Below, one piece after another: positions 7,697 through 17,637 of a stretch of 64,000 bases of DNA. A program made the position numbers and the translations under genes. The stretch's first letter is position 1, and every line of letters starts with the position of its first letter. Source of the DNA: Pollutimonas nitritireducens (GTDB lineage Bacteria; Pseudomonadota; Gammaproteobacteria; Burkholderiales; Burkholderiaceae_B). The stretch is taken from contig NZ_PDNV01000005.1 of the NCBI RefSeq assembly GCF_002849615.1, positions 186,001-250,000 on the forward strand, written 5' to 3'. The notes beneath the pieces are model-generated. The model did no database searches and was not told the DNA's origin. It saw nothing but the letters and a program-made list of their open reading frames with translations.

Positions 7697-8988
7697 GGCA
7701 GGTCCTTGTATTTCTTGAGCGTCTGCAGGGCAGGAGCTTCCATCAGGGGAGCGCTGTCCACCACACCTCCCGGCAATATGGCCGGGAATTGAGACTGCGC
7801 CCAGCGGACAATCGAAACCGCCGGACTGTTGAGCAGCACGCGGGCGGAAGGCGCTCGCCATATCACCTGATCTATTACATCGTTGGGCCGATAAGCCGTA
7901 TCGGCAATCCCGTTGCCATCCAGATCGAACGCGGTGTTATCGCTCCAGTAGTTGCCCCGACCGTTTCTGGACCAATCCAGGTATCGCGTTCCAACATACT
8001 TGACCTGATTGCGATTGTTGACAAAAGCGTTGTTGCTCATGTGGTTGCCCTCGGATCCAGCCGTGAAGTGTATCCCGATGGCACAGTCCTGGAAGTGGTT
8101 GCCGTCAAACAGATTCTGATTCGCGTTATAGATAAAAACGCATTTTTCACCACCTTCGACGACGTTGCCGGTAATGGTTGAGTTATTTGCATAATTGAGC
8201 ATTAAGCCCTGATCATGGCTTTTGATGGAGATATTGTCCTTGATGACCAACTTGTTCGAGAACATGATGGCATAGCCAATATCATTGCCCACGGAAACGT
8301 TTTCGCTGACTTCGCTATCGTTCGTGTACATATAGTGCACGGCATAGCGCAAATCGCTGAAGCGATTCCCACGGAAGATATTGTGTTTGCTTGCATTGAC
8401 GAAAATGCCGTCACGGCCTTTCGAAATATCGTTGCCAATTACGCTGGTTCCCGGCGTATTCCATAGGGTGACACCGTTGCCGCGTTCGGCGACCCGCAGG
8501 TCGGTATTGCCGACGATGCGGTTATTCTGCACGATGGCGTCATGAGGACCCCATACATAGATGCCCACCGAATTATCGAGCACATCGTTTCTTTCGATGC
8601 GAGCGCGGTGGGCGGGTTTATCAAGAAAAATGCCTGCATCCATCTCGGAAAGACTGAGGCCCGAGTTTTTAACCGTGATATTGCGTATCGTGACATCTGG
8701 CGCCTGGACCCACATGGTGCGGCCCCGACGAGTGCCGATGATGTTGGCTGAACGGTCCGCTGGCCCTTCGATGACCAGCGGCTTGTCGATGACAATATTG
8801 CCCGCATATTCCCCAGACTTAAGCCGGATAACATCGCCCGACGCCGCCGATGCGATGGCGGACTGCAAGTTAGCGCCGTCGCCTACATCGATGGTCTTGG
8901 CGATGCTGGCCCCGGACAGGCCAAGTCCGAGCAGCGCTACGCTGAGCGGGGCCAGCCATTGAGCAAGAGAATATGCAGGCAGCCTCAT
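7693..8988 (-). CDS. nosD: NosD, periplasmic beta-helix protein for NosZ copper-site assembly
   Basis: 431 aa. A signal peptide (about 1-30) precedes a right-handed parallel beta-helix made of repeated N-rich rungs (NNRIVGN, GNDISKG, RGNRFSDL, GNVVEGG and so on), the carbohydrate-binding/sugar-hydrolase-like fold of the family. NosD receives copper from NosL and docks with apo-NosZ. The gap to nosZ is only 6 bp and the 3' end overlaps nosF, so it belongs to the nos transcript. Confidence 0.94.
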   Translation of the reverse strand: MRLPAYSLAQWLAPLSVALLGLGLSGASIAKTIDVGDGANLQSAIASAASGDVIRLKSGEYAGNIVIDKPLVIEGPADRSANIIGTRRGRTMWVQAPDVTIRNITVKNSGLSLSEMDAGIFLDKPAHRARIERNDVLDNSVGIYVWGPHDAIVQNNRIVGNTDLRVAERGNGVTLWNTPGTSVIGNDISKGRDGIFVNASKHNIFRGNRFSDLRYAVHYMYTNDSEVSENVSVGNDIGYAIMFSNKLVIKDNISIKSHDQGLMLNYANNSTITGNVVEGGEKCVFIYNANQNLFDGNHFQDCAIGIHFTAGSEGNHMSNNAFVNNRNQVKYVGTRYLDWSRNGRGNYWSDNTAFDLDGNGIADTAYRPNDVIDQVIWRAPSARVLLNSPAVSIVRWAQSQFPAILPGGVVDSAPLMEAPALQTLKKYKDLP

Positions 8989-8994
8989 ACAGTT

Positions 8995-10911
8995 TTATAC
9001 GGATGCCTTGGGACGGACAATCATCTGGCCCGACATTTCCATATGCAAGGCATGGCAGAACCACTGGCAGTAATACCAATGAACTCCCGGCCGACCCGCC
9101 TTGAATGTAATCGACGACGTCGCCTGAGGCCCGATTTCCATGGCGACACCATGTCCTTCCATTGTAAATCCGTGAGTCAAATCTTCAATGACTTCCATAT
9201 TGGTGACGACGACGGTGACCTCATCACCTTCATTGACTTCGAACTTCTGAAGACTGAACATGGGGGCCACGGCAATCATGTAGACACGCACCTTATTACC
9301 ATCGCGAATCACATTACTGGCACCTTCCAGCGTTACACCATCCTTCTTGGCCATTTCCCGGGCGTCTTCCCACATGGGATCGTCACGCTTCCATACGCTT
9401 AATGGACGGACCTTCGTACGGTGGACCAGGCACATATCGTGTGGCTCGGCGAAACTAGGGCCGTCGTGCACGAGCTTCATTTCATCGCCCGATATATCGA
9501 TAAGCTGATCGTTTTCGGGCTTCAAAGGACCGACATTCAGGAAGCGGTCTTTGGAGAATTTATTCAGCGAGACCATCCACTTGCCATCGGCTTCTTTCGT
9601 CTCGCCCATGGTCGTATGGTTATGACCCGGCTGATAATGGACGTCGAGCTTCTGAACGATGGGGTCGACTTTTTCTCCCTTGTAGGCACGCTTGGCCTTG
9701 TCTATGTCCCATTTGACGATCTGACTGTCGATGAACAGGGTGGTGTAGGCGTTGCCCCGACCATCGAAAGCTGTGTGCAGCGGTCCGAGTCCGAGCTGGG
9801 GTTCTGCCACCACGCAATCACGCGGCTTGATCTTGTCTTCAAACAGGTCATCCAGCATGCGAACGTCAAGGACAGTGACTGTAGGCGAAAGCTTGCCGTT
9901 CAGTACGATATGAATACCATCTGGCGCGGCATTGCAGCCATGTGGCGAGTTGGGTACGGGTATGTAGCGGGTGTATTTTGAACCATGGCGACCATCGATG
10001 ACAGGCACGCCACCCATTTCCTTGAAATCACCGTTCTTGACGGCTTCTTCAATACGCTTGAGGTTGAATACAACAACCCAATCCTGCTCGTTGGCTGAAA
10101 TCTCTTCGACAGTGAGACCTTTTTCAGAGTTGTAGCATGTCGAAAATGAGTACTTGCCTTGGTAGTCTGCATCTCCGTTGTCCAGATTTCCATCCACCAT
10201 CACTTGCCACGCCACCTTCATGGTGTCGCCGTCCAGCGCTGTGTAGACTGCAAAGAAGTTCTTCTTCGGATCGTCGGTGATTTTTCCATCGTTGGGCAGA
10301 GGGATTATGTGTTCGCCATTGGCAAACACATAACCGGTACGTGGGTAACGCTGAGGACGCAAGCCGTGCACACCCGACACATTGGGTATTTCGGTGATCT
10401 TGTCCGTTTTCATGACGTCAAGACGAATGCGCGCGACGCGGGTGTTGGCCTTGTCGTTAATGAACAGAAAACGCCCGTCGTACGTTCCGTCGGTAAAGGA
10501 CAGGTGAGGGTGGTGTGCATCGCCATTAAGGTATACACCGCCTTGGTCCTTCAGATATTCCTTGGTCTGCGGAGTGAGCCCTTCGGTCAGGATCTTGCGA
10601 CTTTCATTGGTGCGGCCCCAGCCGGTCGCGCTGCAATGATTAAAGACAGGTATGCGCACAAACTCGCGCATCGATGGCAAACCCATTACACGAACTTCCC
10701 CGGACTGACCGCTGGAATTAAATGCATAGTATTCATCGAGCTCGCCTGGACCCACATGCGCGGACTGTCCCTTCGAACCTTTTTTATCGTCCTTGGCATA
10801 CGCCGAGGACAATTGTGTACCGCCCACCAAGCCGGCGGCTCCGGTAATCGCGGCGGTTCCGAGGAAGCCCCGACGACTCAGCCCCGGCTTCTCTAATTTT
10901 TGATCAGACAT
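8995..10911 (-). CDS. nosZ: NosZ, nitrous oxide reductase (clade I, Tat-exported)
   Basis: 638 aa. It reduces N2O to N2 in the periplasm, the last step of denitrification. The Tat motif SRRGFLG is at residues 12-18, which marks clade I. The seven-bladed propeller with the His ligands of the CuZ cluster is followed by a C-terminal cupredoxin domain carrying the CuA site [13 protein letters not shown]615, the W617 carbonyl, C619, H623 and M626, each three less than the classic Pseudomonas numbering. No ligand appears missing. It sits downstream of nosR (about 105 bp gap), and this gap contains no second FNR-type box that I can see. Confidence 0.97.
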   Translation of the reverse strand: MSDQKLEKPGLSRRGFLGTAAITGAAGLVGGTQLSSAYAKDDKKGSKGQSAHVGPGELDEYYAFNSSGQSGEVRVMGLPSMREFVRIPVFNHCSATGWGRTNESRKILTEGLTPQTKEYLKDQGGVYLNGDAHHPHLSFTDGTYDGRFLFINDKANTRVARIRLDVMKTDKITEIPNVSGVHGLRPQRYPRTGYVFANGEHIIPLPNDGKITDDPKKNFFAVYTALDGDTMKVAWQVMVDGNLDNGDADYQGKYSFSTCYNSEKGLTVEEISANEQDWVVVFNLKRIEEAVKNGDFKEMGGVPVIDGRHGSKYTRYIPVPNSPHGCNAAPDGIHIVLNGKLSPTVTVLDVRMLDDLFEDKIKPRDCVVAEPQLGLGPLHTAFDGRGNAYTTLFIDSQIVKWDIDKAKRAYKGEKVDPIVQKLDVHYQPGHNHTTMGETKEADGKWMVSLNKFSKDRFLNVGPLKPENDQLIDISGDEMKLVHDGPSFAEPHDMCLVHRTKVRPLSVWKRDDPMWEDAREMAKKDGVTLEGASNVIRDGNKVRVYMIAVAPMFSLQKFEVNEGDEVTVVVTNMEVIEDLTHGFTMEGHGVAMEIGPQATSSITFKAGRPGVHWYYCQWFCHALHMEMSGQMIVRPKASV

Positions 10912-11016
10912 GAAAAACTCCTTGCGTTGTTAGGCGTCCGTATGCGAGCTGTCGAATGCCGGCGCCGTAGTGAAGTGCAGCTATATATATTCAGTGGCAA
11001 AGTGATGTGTGCAAAA

Positions 11017-13317
11017 TCAGGATTCCGGTTCGGCAACAGACCGTTTGGACGCTGCCGGTATGAAACGGATCACTGTTTCCCCAGGCATGGCATCGGGCGG
11101 TGGCACGTGGCGTTTCTGCCGCTTGGCATTCTTTTGGATCAGGTGTGGGCATTTCGTTTCGTGGTGATACAACATCTGGCAATGAAGACATTGAATGCAT
11201 TCGTTGGGGTTGATGTCGCCTTCGGGATTGATAGCCTGCACCGGACATTCGATATTGCAGCGCTGGCAGGGATTACCGCAAGTACGATAGCGGCGCAACC
11301 AGTTGAATACCCGTAACCTGGCTGGAATTGCCAAGGCGGCTCCGAGCGGGCAGAGGTAGCGGCAGAAAAAACGCTCAATAAACAGGCCTGCCACCAAAAG
11401 CAGCACTGCAAACAGCACGAAGGGCCAATAGCGCACGAATTTAAGGATGATGGCGGTCTTGAAGGGCTCTACTTCGGCCAGCTGTTCGGCGACAGAAAGC
11501 TCGTACAGCGAGAACCCGAACAACACGATGAAAATAACGTACTTGATTGTCGAAAGCCGCTGATTCACGCCATGCGGCACGTTGATCTGCTTGACGCCCA
11601 GGCGTTTGGCAAGGCGGTTGGTAAGTTCCTGCAATGCTCCGAATGGGCAGAGCCAACCACAGAACGCACCACGGTTCCAGAACACCATGGATATGGCCGT
11701 TGCGCACCACAAGATGAAAACGACGGGATCCATCAGGAAATATTCCCAGCGGAAGTCTGTGCGCAATGCCGAAGTAAAAGTCAGGACGTTGACCACGGAA
11801 AGCTGCGCCTGTCCGTACCACCCGATCCAGAAGAGGGTGAATGTAAGGAATACCAGCCGGAAGCGATCGTAGAACACAGGGCGGCTGGCAAGTTGATCCT
11901 GGAAGAAAAATACGCCCACCAGCAGCAGCAGGGCGGCCAGCACTGCGGAAACCTGGCCCGTCTTGGCACGCCAGATCTGTTTCCACAAGGGGGGAGCATT
12001 TTCAAATTCGGCGGCTATCTCGGCATTACTGCCGCCCGGAGCGGAGGCGGCTGGAGATGTCGAATCCCCCGTACTTCCTTGGGCGGCCGCCGGCTCGGCC
12101 ACCACTGCAGTCGGATCGGTGCGCGTATATTGCTGCGGCAATTGGTAATCGAGGTCAAATGTAAGAAACGCTTTCTCTTTGACGCTGACCACGCGTTGGA
12201 CCATAAGCTGCAGGCGCCAAGGCGCCACGGGATCCAACGTTGCATCCTCGGGAACGACAAACAAGGCAACTTCCTTGAAACCAGGCGCGCCCTGCGCAAA
12301 AACATCTGCCAGGCGCTGATGATCGCGATCTCTGAAGCGAAAGCTGCTTTCCTGCTGAACTAGCTCAATACGGTCGAAAATACCGCCGCGCACGTAACCT
12401 GAGCCCTTGAAGGAGTAGTGCCCATCGCCAGCGACAAGAATGGCTTGCTGGCCCGGCTTCAGTCGTTCGCTTAATATTTTCCATTCCGTCTCGCCCAATA
12501 GGCTACGCCCAATTGCTGGAACGCTTACGAGTGCGGTGTACAGGTCGATGAAATCATCGTCCGGCTCGCCCGATTCAGGACGATCGATGGCGCCTTGCCT
12601 TCCCGTCGCCTCGAATGCCTTGTTGATGTCCTCTACCGTCAAATGCAGGCGGCGCACAGCACCATTTGCGACAAGTTCGTCCCAGCTCTGGACCGTGCTC
12701 TGCGTTTCATCGACGATTCGGGCCGCCACCGGCGCTGCTTTAGTCTCGCTGCTTTTTTGGCTGCCTATGCCATAAGTACGCGCGACACTCATGGCCGAAC
12801 GCGTAATGGTATCTCCGATGACCATCATGGTCACGGTGGCTCCGCTGATGATGTCCACCGGTGTGGGCGCGCCGTGACGCGGAGGGGTCTCGACAAAGTT
12901 GAGCCCGACATAGCCTTGGATAAAATCGTCGACCTTGGCTTGAGGAATGCCTATCAAAACAATGGGTTCGTGGTGCTTGACCAGCTTGGCGCCAACGATT
13001 TCACCATTATCAGCGATGGCGACGAGGGTATCGATGGGTTTGCTGGAATAGCCACGTGTATTCACGACATCGGTCGTGAGGTAGACAAGACCTAATTGAC
13101 GATCACCCGCGTACGCGCGGGCTATCATGGGTTTGCCCTCGGGCGGCCCAACCCGGTCAGCGCCCGGGAAGATTTCGGCGGGTTTGAGTGTGTCGAGAAA
13201 TTCAGGGAGACGCTGGGCATGCGAGGTCTGGAGGATCACGCTGACTGCCAGCAATAAGGCAAGAAAAACAAACTGTGCTGTTCGGACTAGCCCATGTGGT
13301 CGGGGAAGGCTGATCAT
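11017..13317 (-). CDS. nosR: NosR, membrane flavo-iron-sulfur protein for NosZ electron supply
   Basis: 766 aa. A signal/anchor is followed by a periplasmic FMN-binding domain with the flavinylation motif SGATVT (predicted FMN on T161). Then come five or so membrane helices with two polyferredoxin-type CxxxCP motifs (CGWLCPFGAL and CRYLCPLGAA) and a C-terminal ferredoxin domain (CGNPCQRC, ECIQCLHC). NosR passes electrons towards NosZ and is needed for nos expression. NosX at the operon end is the likely flavin transferase. A class II FNR-type promoter lies directly upstream. Confidence 0.96.
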   Translation of the reverse strand: MISLPRPHGLVRTAQFVFLALLLAVSVILQTSHAQRLPEFLDTLKPAEIFPGADRVGPPEGKPMIARAYAGDRQLGLVYLTTDVVNTRGYSSKPIDTLVAIADNGEIVGAKLVKHHEPIVLIGIPQAKVDDFIQGYVGLNFVETPPRHGAPTPVDIISGATVTMMVIGDTITRSAMSVARTYGIGSQKSSETKAAPVAARIVDETQSTVQSWDELVANGAVRRLHLTVEDINKAFEATGRQGAIDRPESGEPDDDFIDLYTALVSVPAIGRSLLGETEWKILSERLKPGQQAILVAGDGHYSFKGSGYVRGGIFDRIELVQQESSFRFRDRDHQRLADVFAQGAPGFKEVALFVVPEDATLDPVAPWRLQLMVQRVVSVKEKAFLTFDLDYQLPQQYTRTDPTAVVAEPAAAQGSTGDSTSPAASAPGGSNAEIAAEFENAPPLWKQIWRAKTGQVSAVLAALLLLVGVFFFQDQLASRPVFYDRFRLVFLTFTLFWIGWYGQAQLSVVNVLTFTSALRTDFRWEYFLMDPVVFILWCATAISMVFWNRGAFCGWLCPFGALQELTNRLAKRLGVKQINVPHGVNQRLSTIKYVIFIVLFGFSLYELSVAEQLAEVEPFKTAIILKFVRYWPFVLFAVLLLVAGLFIERFFCRYLCPLGAALAIPARLRVFNWLRRYRTCGNPCQRCNIECPVQAINPEGDINPNECIQCLHCQMLYHHETKCPHLIQKNAKRQKRHVPPPDAMPGETVIRFIPAASKRSVAEPES

Positions 13318-13349
13318 GCGGCTACTCTTTCAACGATTGACTGTTTCGA

Positions 13350-13391
13350 ATCTTACGCACTTTTTAACTCCGTCATATTGACTTGGGTCAA
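13350..13391 (-). promoter_or_regulatory. FNR/NNR-type promoter of the nos operon
   Basis: TTGACTTGGGTCAA (13378-13391) is a perfect TTGAC-N4-GTCAA inverted repeat. On the minus strand it is followed after 22 bp by TAAGAT (13350-13355), a 4/6 match to the sigma70 -10 element. A start at 13343 would put the box centre exactly at -41.5, the class II activator position of FNR/DNR/NnrR regulators. The nosR start codon is 26 bp further on. The same geometry recurs upstream of azurin and two other operons in this window. Confidence 0.8.
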
Positions 13392-13517
13392 TTTGCCTGG
13401 GGATTCACTACAAGTAAAAGCAGGGAAGCACGATGTGGGGTGATCGGGACCTGCTAACAGCCGACGGTCCGGACGCCATTGAAGTTTTTGTATCGAGCGC
13501 AAAGAGCAGATGGAGGG

Positions 13518-13548
13518 AAAAGCAACGCGGTGACGGGCACCGCGTTGC
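13518..13548 (-). terminator. Rho-independent terminator of azurin
   Basis: A perfect 11-bp stem (GCAACGCGGTG at 13522-13532 with CACCGCGTTGC at 13538-13548) and a 5-base loop lie just beyond the azurin stop. On the minus strand the stem is followed by TTTT (complement of 13518-13521). It separates the azurin transcript from the nosR promoter. Confidence 0.8.
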
Positions 13549-13557
13549 TGCATGCAC

Positions 13558-14007
13558 TTAGCTGCTGAGTTTCAGCGTGCCTGTCATGATGGCCCAGTGT
13601 CCGGGGAATGAGCAAAAGAATGTGTAGTTTTCACCCGCCGCCAACTTGCTGGTATCGAATGTGACGGAATCGGATTCACCGCCACCGACGACTTTGGTGT
13701 GCGCAATGACGCGCGCATCGTCGGCCTTGACGTAGTCCTTTGTAAGGCCGGCGGTCATGCCGTCTGTTGCAACGCCTTGTTTATCAGCGGTTTTTGTCAA
13801 CACCCAGTTATGACCCATAGCGGCCTTGGGCAGTTTACCTGTGTGTTTCAGGTGCACGGTGAATTTGGTGCAACTTTTGTCGACGGTCATTTCCTTCATG
13901 TTGAACTGCATCGCGTCATTGCCTTCGATGGTGGCTTCGCAATCGGCGGCCAGCGCTGGCAAGGTCATGGCGGACAGCAGTGCGGCAAAAGCAACTTTAG
14001 CAAACAT
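13558..14007 (-). CDS. azu: Azurin (periplasmic blue copper protein)
   Basis: 149 aa from the ATG at 14007, chosen because GGAG lies 7 bp upstream and a signal peptide follows (cleavage after ALA-20). The 129-residue mature protein begins [11 protein letters not shown]. The type 1 copper ligands fall at the standard mature positions: H46 (GHNW), C112, H117 and M121 ([10 protein letters not shown]), with the C3-C26 disulfide cysteines present. Azurin carries electrons to nitrite reductase or cytochrome oxidases. Its own FNR-type promoter and terminator show it is a single-gene unit co-regulated with nos. Confidence 0.96.
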   Translation of the reverse strand: MFAKVAFAALLSAMTLPALAADCEATIEGNDAMQFNMKEMTVDKSCTKFTVHLKHTGKLPKAAMGHNWVLTKTADKQGVATDGMTAGLTKDYVKADDARVIAHTKVVGGGESDSVTFDTSKLAAGENYTFFCSFPGHWAIMTGTLKLSS

Positions 14008-14083
14008 AATAATCTCCGATAACAACAGTAGTGAATAGAAAGCGAACGTCCAGATGGATAGAACGACTATATCGTAAAGTGAT

Positions 14084-14125
14084 ATTTAATACTACGAATC
14101 GGCGCTTGCTCTTGATCGGTATCAA
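14084..14125 (-). promoter_or_regulatory. FNR/NNR-type promoter of azurin
   Basis: TTGATCGGTATCAA (14112-14125) is the perfect FNR consensus palindrome. On the minus strand, 22 bp downstream lies TTAAAT (14084-14089), a 4/6 match to the -10 element, which again places the box at -41.5 relative to a start near 14077. The leader to the azurin start codon would be about 70 nt. Confidence 0.75.
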
Positions 14126-14248
14126 ACTTCAGTATGTAGAGCGATGCGATGCGCCGCCAACATGGTAGGGCCGCCCATCCGATCTTCCACATTGTACGTT
14201 AAACATATAGGCTTATTCTCCCAAAAACGCCTTTCCCCTAGGAGGGTT

Positions 14249-14347
14249 ATGCGCCAAAAAGAGTGGCTCCGGATCCGATCAGGCTTAGGCATACTACTTG
14301 CTAAAACAGTACTCGTGGGGCTGACCCGGGGCGCGTGGATCCGCTAG
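14249..14347 (+). CDS. Possible 32-residue small protein with strong ribosome site
   Basis: In the 378-bp stretch between azurin and topoisomerase IB the only other signal is this short frame. AGGAGG sits 5 bp before the ATG at 14249 and the frame runs to TAG at 14347. The product (starting MRQKEWLRIRSG) has a basic N-terminus and a weakly hydrophobic middle (LGILLAKTVLVGL), so it could be a small membrane peptide. No family is recognised and there is no sign of conservation to judge from. It may be chance, although the ribosome site is better than that of the topoisomerase gene that follows. Confidence 0.25.
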   Translation: MRQKEWLRIRSGLGILLAKTVLVGLTRGAWIR

Positions 14348-14385
14348 CCTTGCCAACCAGCACATATCGTAAAAAATTGTGATGT

Positions 14386-15447
14386 ATGGGGAAGACAACC
14401 ATTAATGCCAATATGCCCTCGTCCAGGAAGGGCTTGATCTATGTCTCTGACGACGTTGCGGGCATAACCCGCGAATTCTCACAAGGCATGTTCATCTATC
14501 GCGGTACCGACGGCAAGTTGATCGAGAACGCCGGAATGATCGATCGCATCAATGCTCTGGCAATCCCGCCTGCGTACACTGAAGTATGGATATGCCCGGA
14601 TCCGCAAGGACACATCCAGGCAACGGCGAGAGATGCGCGTGGTCGTAAACAATATCGATACCACGAACAATGGAGAGCAACGCGCGACAACACCAAATAT
14701 GAGCAGCTGGGGGCTTTCGGCCTCGCGTTGCCGCGTATCAGGAGACGTGTGGCACGCGACATGAAAGGCCCTCTTTTGACTCGCGAGAAAACGGTGGCCG
14801 TCATCGTGCGACTGCTTGAATTGACACTGATACGGGTGGGTAACCGATACTATGCGAAAACCAATAAATCCTACGGCTTGACGACATTGCGCTGCCGCCA
14901 CACCTCAGTCATAGGAAATCAGGTGCGCTTCCAGTTCCGGGGCAAGGGGGGCATCGAGCACGACGTCAAGGTTTCAGATCGTCGTATAGCAGCGGTCATA
15001 AAGCGTTGCATGGAAATTCCAGGTCAAGAACTTTTCCAGTTCAAGACTCCCGATGGGACCAGGTGCCGCGTTGATTCGGGCTGCGTCAACGATTACCTCA
15101 AAGAGGCGGGGGGAGGCGATTTCACCGCGAAACATTACCGTACGTGGGCGGCGTCCGTCTTGACGTTGAACCAGCTGCAACGACACGCCGGCGTAAATCA
15201 AGATCCGGACTCCAAACGACGCATCGTGAACGAGGTGGTCAAGGCGGCGGCCAAACTTCTGGGCAACACGCCCGCGGTCTGCCGCGATTGTTATATTCAC
15301 CCGGCTGTCGTAGAGGCATATCTTGAAGATCGACTGCCTTCTAGGCAGGCTATTTCCACGCCCCGGGGCTTGAACGCCGATGAGAGACGATTTTTCGCCT
15401 TCCTGCGAACACTTAAGAATGGCGAAACGAGTGTGAATAGGCGTTAA
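14386..15447 (+). CDS. DNA topoisomerase IB (poxvirus/eukaryotic type)
   Basis: 353 aa. It matches bacterial homologues of the poxvirus-type topoisomerase IB, which relaxes supercoils by transient 3'-phosphotyrosine cleavage. The predicted nucleophile is Y303 in CRDCYIHPAV. Other family landmarks are R150 (LIRVGNRYY), K187 in RGKGG and R252 in KHYRTWAAS. The start is not decided by a good ribosome site; an ATG at 14382 is out of frame. It is a solitary gene, convergent with the DUF883 gene 10 bp away, and unrelated in function to its neighbours. Confidence 0.92.
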   Translation: MGKTTINANMPSSRKGLIYVSDDVAGITREFSQGMFIYRGTDGKLIENAGMIDRINALAIPPAYTEVWICPDPQGHIQATARDARGRKQYRYHEQWRATRDNTKYEQLGAFGLALPRIRRRVARDMKGPLLTREKTVAVIVRLLELTLIRVGNRYYAKTNKSYGLTTLRCRHTSVIGNQVRFQFRGKGGIEHDVKVSDRRIAAVIKRCMEIPGQELFQFKTPDGTRCRVDSGCVNDYLKEAGGGDFTAKHYRTWAASVLTLNQLQRHAGVNQDPDSKRRIVNEVVKAAAKLLGNTPAVCRDCYIHPAVVEAYLEDRLPSRQAISTPRGLNADERRFFAFLRTLKNGETSVNRR

Positions 15448-15457
15448 ATGTCCGTGC

Positions 15458-15751
15458 TTAATGTCGCCGGGCAACACAGTGTCCCGCCAGCATGCCCAAT
15501 AGTGTGGCGGCGCCGATCGCCGACCAGGTATGTTCATGCACGCACTGGTTCACCGCTCTGGACAGAGGCGCTCCGCACAGAGCCGCAAGCCACCCTTGGC
15601 GCGCTTTCAAGTCCTGCACGGCTTCGAGTTGCTGTCTTAGACGTGCTCGAGCGGCCTCAATGTCCGCTCCGGTATAACTAGCCGTATCCTGGAGCAGTTG
15701 TGTGGCCTTTTTCAGCATCTCATTGAGATCAGGTGCGGTGTGGTCTGTCAT
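15458..15751 (-). CDS. DUF883/ElaB-YqjD-like membrane-anchored protein
   Basis: 97 aa from the ATG at 15751, preceded by GAGGAG. A helical, charged N-terminal part (about 1-50) leads to one C-terminal membrane helix (AIGAATLLGMLAGHCVARR). This is the layout of ElaB/YqjD proteins, stationary-phase inner-membrane proteins that can bind ribosomes. It lies about 40 bp downstream of the TPP enzyme gene on the same strand and may be co-transcribed. Function in this organism unknown. Confidence 0.8.
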   Translation of the reverse strand: MTDHTAPDLNEMLKKATQLLQDTASYTGADIEAARARLRQQLEAVQDLKARQGWLAALCGAPLSRAVNQCVHEHTWSAIGAATLLGMLAGHCVARRH

Positions 15752-15792
15752 GGTGCATTCTCCTCGGAAATTCAAGTGCGTTTGGCGTCGCA

Positions 15793-17562
15793 TCAGCTCG
15801 CCCACCATTGTTTGATGGTCGAGCGCAGTACGGCACCGCCTGACGCCCTTTCCTTGCTTATCGCCTGTAAATAGGCTTTGGCCTGTTTCAATTCGATATG
15901 GGGCGGAAGCGGCGGCACATTGGGGTCTGTTACCATCTCAAGCAGCGTCGGGCGATCCGCGTTGATCACCGCGTCCCACGCCGCGCCAACATGTGCTGAG
16001 TCTGTTATCTTGATTCCGTCCAGCCCGAGCAGTTTCGCGTATTCGGCATAGGGAAAAGTCGGCAGCAACTGGGAGGTATCAAACCGTGGGTCGCCACCCA
16101 TGGCACGCTGTTCCCAGGTCACTTGGTTCAAATCCCCGTTATTCAATACCATGATGACAAAAGCGTGCGATTTCCACTGCTTCCAACGATTCGCCACGGT
16201 GATGAGTTCGTTGATGCCGTTCATTTGCATGGCGCCATCGCCCACCAATGCAAAGACCGGACGATCGGGGAATGCAAGCTTGCCTGCCAACGCGTAGGGC
16301 AGGGCACAGCCCATCGATGCCAGGCCGCCCGATACCGATCCGAGCATGCCGTCGCGAAATTTCAAGTCGCGCGCGTACCAGTTGGCAGCTGATCCGGAAT
16401 CGCAGGCAAGAATACTGCGATCCGGTAACCGGCTTGAAAGCTCCCAGAAAACACGTTGAGGATTGACTGGCTCTGCCTGTACCATAGCGCGTGCTTCCAT
16501 AGTCTTCCACCATTGGGAGATGCTTTTTTCGATGTTGTCTCGCCACGTACGGTCCTGCTTTTTACGCAGCAATGGGAGCAGTGCAAGGAGGCTTGCCTTG
16601 CTGTCTCCCACCAAGCCTACCTCCACGGGATACCGCATGTTCAAGTTTCGTCCGTCCCGGTCTATCTGGACAGCTCTGGCCTGGCCCTCGGCCGGCAGGA
16701 GCTCCGAGTAGGGAAACGACGTTCCGATCAGCAAAAGCCGGTCGCAGCCATTCATGAGCTCCCAACTGGGCCGTGTACCCAATAAGCCTATCGACCCTGT
16801 CACATAGGGAAGGGAGTCGGGGATGGCTGCCTTGCCCAGCAATGCCTTTGCCACGCCCGCACCCAGGCGGTCCGCGGTCTGCTCGATTTCATGGGTGGCA
16901 TGCAAGGCACCGGCACCCACCAGTATCGCGACTCGCTCGCCGCTGTTCAGAACATCGGCCGCCGCGTGCAGGCCTTGTTCGTCAGGCACATTGGAATGTA
17001 CGGTATAGCCTATACCGCTATGTACTGTTCCGTGTTCATGCGGAGGCGTTTCCACCGCCGGTAAATCTTGCACATCGTTAGGCACGATGATGCACGTCAC
17101 GGCACGACGCTCCATGGCGATGCGCATCGCCCGGTCCAGAAGATGCCTCACCTGGACCGGGCTGCTGGCCACGTGCACGAAATCGCCGGCAACGTCCTTG
17201 AATAGATTTAGAAGATCGACTTCCTGTTGATAGTCACCGCCCAATGCGCTACGCGCCTGTTGTCCCACGATCGCGACAACCGGTTGATGATCCATTTTCG
17301 CGTCGTACAGGCCGTTCAGGAGATGAATCGCGCCGGGCCCCGATGTTGCCATGCACAGGCCAACTTGCCCTGTGAACTTCGCGTGACCGCAAGCCATGAA
17401 CGCCGCCATTTCCTCGTGCCGTACTTGCACGAATTCCGGTCCATCCTTTGTACGCCCAAATGCGCCGATCAGCCCGTTTATACCGTCGCCCGGATACGCA
17501 AATATGCGCTTTACTCCCCATTCCGAAAGACGCTTTAGAATGAAATCCGAGACTGTTTCCAT
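15793..17562 (-). CDS. Thiamine-pyrophosphate enzyme, pyruvate oxidase (PoxB)/acetolactate synthase family
   Basis: 589 aa with the three domains of the family. The N-terminal TPP-Pyr domain has the activating Glu in VRHEEMAAF. The middle domain (about 190-340) is of the FAD/UDP-binding type, and the C-terminal TPP-PP domain has the diphosphate motif VGDGAMQMN ending in NN. Overall features favour pyruvate:quinone oxidoreductase-like enzymes over acetolactate synthase. However, the C-terminus (ending TIKQWWAS) is not a clear PoxB membrane-binding peptide, so the reaction is uncertain. It lies 75 bp downstream of egtD on the same strand. Confidence 0.82.
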   Translation of the reverse strand: METVSDFILKRLSEWGVKRIFAYPGDGINGLIGAFGRTKDGPEFVQVRHEEMAAFMACGHAKFTGQVGLCMATSGPGAIHLLNGLYDAKMDHQPVVAIVGQQARSALGGDYQQEVDLLNLFKDVAGDFVHVASSPVQVRHLLDRAMRIAMERRAVTCIIVPNDVQDLPAVETPPHEHGTVHSGIGYTVHSNVPDEQGLHAAADVLNSGERVAILVGAGALHATHEIEQTADRLGAGVAKALLGKAAIPDSLPYVTGSIGLLGTRPSWELMNGCDRLLLIGTSFPYSELLPAEGQARAVQIDRDGRNLNMRYPVEVGLVGDSKASLLALLPLLRKKQDRTWRDNIEKSISQWWKTMEARAMVQAEPVNPQRVFWELSSRLPDRSILACDSGSAANWYARDLKFRDGMLGSVSGGLASMGCALPYALAGKLAFPDRPVFALVGDGAMQMNGINELITVANRWKQWKSHAFVIMVLNNGDLNQVTWEQRAMGGDPRFDTSQLLPTFPYAEYAKLLGLDGIKITDSAHVGAAWDAVINADRPTLLEMVTDPNVPPLPPHIELKQAKAYLQAISKERASGGAVLRSTIKQWWAS

Positions 17563-17637
17563 GCCCGCTCCTGAATCGATCGATACATGGGTATTCGAGC
17601 AACCCGCATGCCCGCGCGCGTCGGATGCAGCGGTCTT

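Noticed and set aside
10159-10896. Plus-strand open frame inside nosZ
   Set aside because: It is antisense to a fully recognisable NosZ and has no domain of its own.
11572-12363. Plus-strand open frame inside nosR
   Set aside because: Shadow of nosR; composition is His/Gln-rich nonsense without motifs.
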